From JANNGZ01 sp031404155 (GTDB lineage: Bacteria > Pseudomonadota > Gammaproteobacteria > Burkholderiales > Burkholderiaceae_C), in contig JANNGZ010000421.1 in assembly GCA_031404155.1 (NCBI GenBank), positions 1 to 5,749 on the forward strand: a stretch of DNA of 5,749 bases. Reading direction: 5' to 3'. The number at the start of each line of letters is the position of its first letter. The first letter of the stretch is position 1. The translations under genes were made by a program, and so were the position numbers. Positions 5,313 to 5,749 of this stretch are shown one piece after another. The notes beneath the pieces are model-generated. The model saw only the letters and a program-made list of their open reading frames with translations, did not search any database and was not told where the DNA came from.

Positions 5313-5749
5313 GCTGCCCGCCTTGGGCAGCGTGAGCGCCACGTCCTCGTGCGCCTTGGTCGCGGGGTCGATCACCACCAGACGCAGCACCCCTTCGGGC
5401 GCGTTCTTGCCCACGGTGAAGCGCGCCACCACCACCCCGCCCTCCACAGTGACCGCGAGCGCTTGCGCCTCGATGCTGCCCAGGTCGCCGTCCAGGCTCA
5501 CCGACGGAAGGCCCTTGGCACCGGCAATTCGGAAGGTATAGGTCCCGCCGCGCGCCGCAGCCGTGTCTTCGTTCGGCACCAGCGTGAAACTCTCGCTGCC
5601 GCCGACGCGGCATTCGGGGATGCCGCGAACGCGGCGGTGGATGTCGTAGTGGTTCGCGAGAAACTGGTTCACCGGGCGTCGCACTGCGTAGAGCGTGGCG
5701 ATCTGTGCGGCGAGGTCGCCGCGCACTTTGTCGGCGAGCGTGTTGCGCG
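5307..5749 (-). CDS. Unrecognised protein, C-terminal part (5' end outside the window)
   Basis: The reading frame enters from the right edge and ends at TAA (reverse complement of 5307-5309), giving about 147 C-terminal residues. A GTG at 5724-5726 could serve as a start, but the frame stays open to the edge (RNTLADKV before it), so I treat the gene as partial. I do not recognise the family. The visible part begins with a helical, charged stretch (LADKVRGDLAAQIATLYAVRRPVNQFLANHYDIHRRV). After one Cys (IPEC) it becomes rich in Val, Thr and Gly in alternating beta-like patterns: ESFTLVPNED, GTYTFRIAG, LAVTVEGGVVVARFTVGKNAPEG, VLRLVVIDP. This suggests an all-beta, perhaps Ig-like or sandwich, domain of a possibly exported protein. 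The signal peptide, if any, would be outside. It converges on the stress protein gene with a 9-bp gap. Base composition and codon use look like the neighbours, so it is probably a real gene. Confidence 0.7.
   Translation of the reverse strand, partial: RNTLADKVRGDLAAQIATLYAVRRPVNQFLANHYDIHRRVRGIPECRVGGSESFTLVPNEDTAAARGGTYTFRIAGAKGLPSVSLDGDLGSIEAQALAVTVEGGVVVARFTVGKNAPEGVLRLVVIDPATKAHEDVALTLPKAGSK

Noticed and set aside
4969..5613. A 214-codon minus-strand frame across the second stress protein and the right-hand gene
   Set aside because: Both overlapped regions have better supported genes in other frames, and the product is Arg/Ala-rich shadow sequence.

Overview
This is high-GC DNA whose gene content and protein style point to a betaproteobacterium of the order Burkholderiales, probably near the Rubrivivax/Leptothrix/Comamonadaceae group. 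The evidence is the xseB-ispA order, the types of universal stress protein, and a Rieske oxygenase divergent from xseB. This placement is inferred from recognisable families, not from a database search.

Layout. On the minus strand, positions 5-1225 hold xseB (exonuclease VII small subunit) followed by ispA (farnesyl diphosphate synthase). This is the usual head of an xseB-ispA-dxs isoprenoid cluster, and dxs would be expected just beyond the left edge. A 251-bp divergent promoter region (1226-1476) separates xseB from a plus-strand Rieske non-heme iron oxygenase alpha subunit (1477-2649). The oxygenase converges on a minus-strand universal stress protein (2665-3138), and a perfect 11-bp inverted repeat lies across their junction. 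A second divergent region (3139-3362) leads to a broken EamA/DMT-type transporter (3363-3833). Its TGATG junction couples it to a two-domain 3-mercaptopyruvate-type sulfurtransferase (3833-4693). A 169-bp gap with a strong GNRA-capped hairpin precedes a second universal stress protein (4863-5297). That gene converges, across an 8-bp stem-loop, on an unrecognised minus-strand protein that runs off the right edge (5307-5749).

How the genes fit together. xseB-ispA is housekeeping. The remaining genes are ordinary metabolic and stress functions, and nothing ties them into one pathway. I see no insertion sequence, CRISPR array, RNA gene, phage gene or defence system. The most notable signal is the transporter. 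It carries a frameshift and a large internal deletion whose junction lies in a pentanucleotide GCGCG repeat, yet the damaged reading frame stays open up to the sulfurtransferase start. Also notable are a universal stress protein with a shortened nucleotide-binding loop and an orphan oxygenase with no reductase in view. I do not see convincing evidence for a previously undescribed system.
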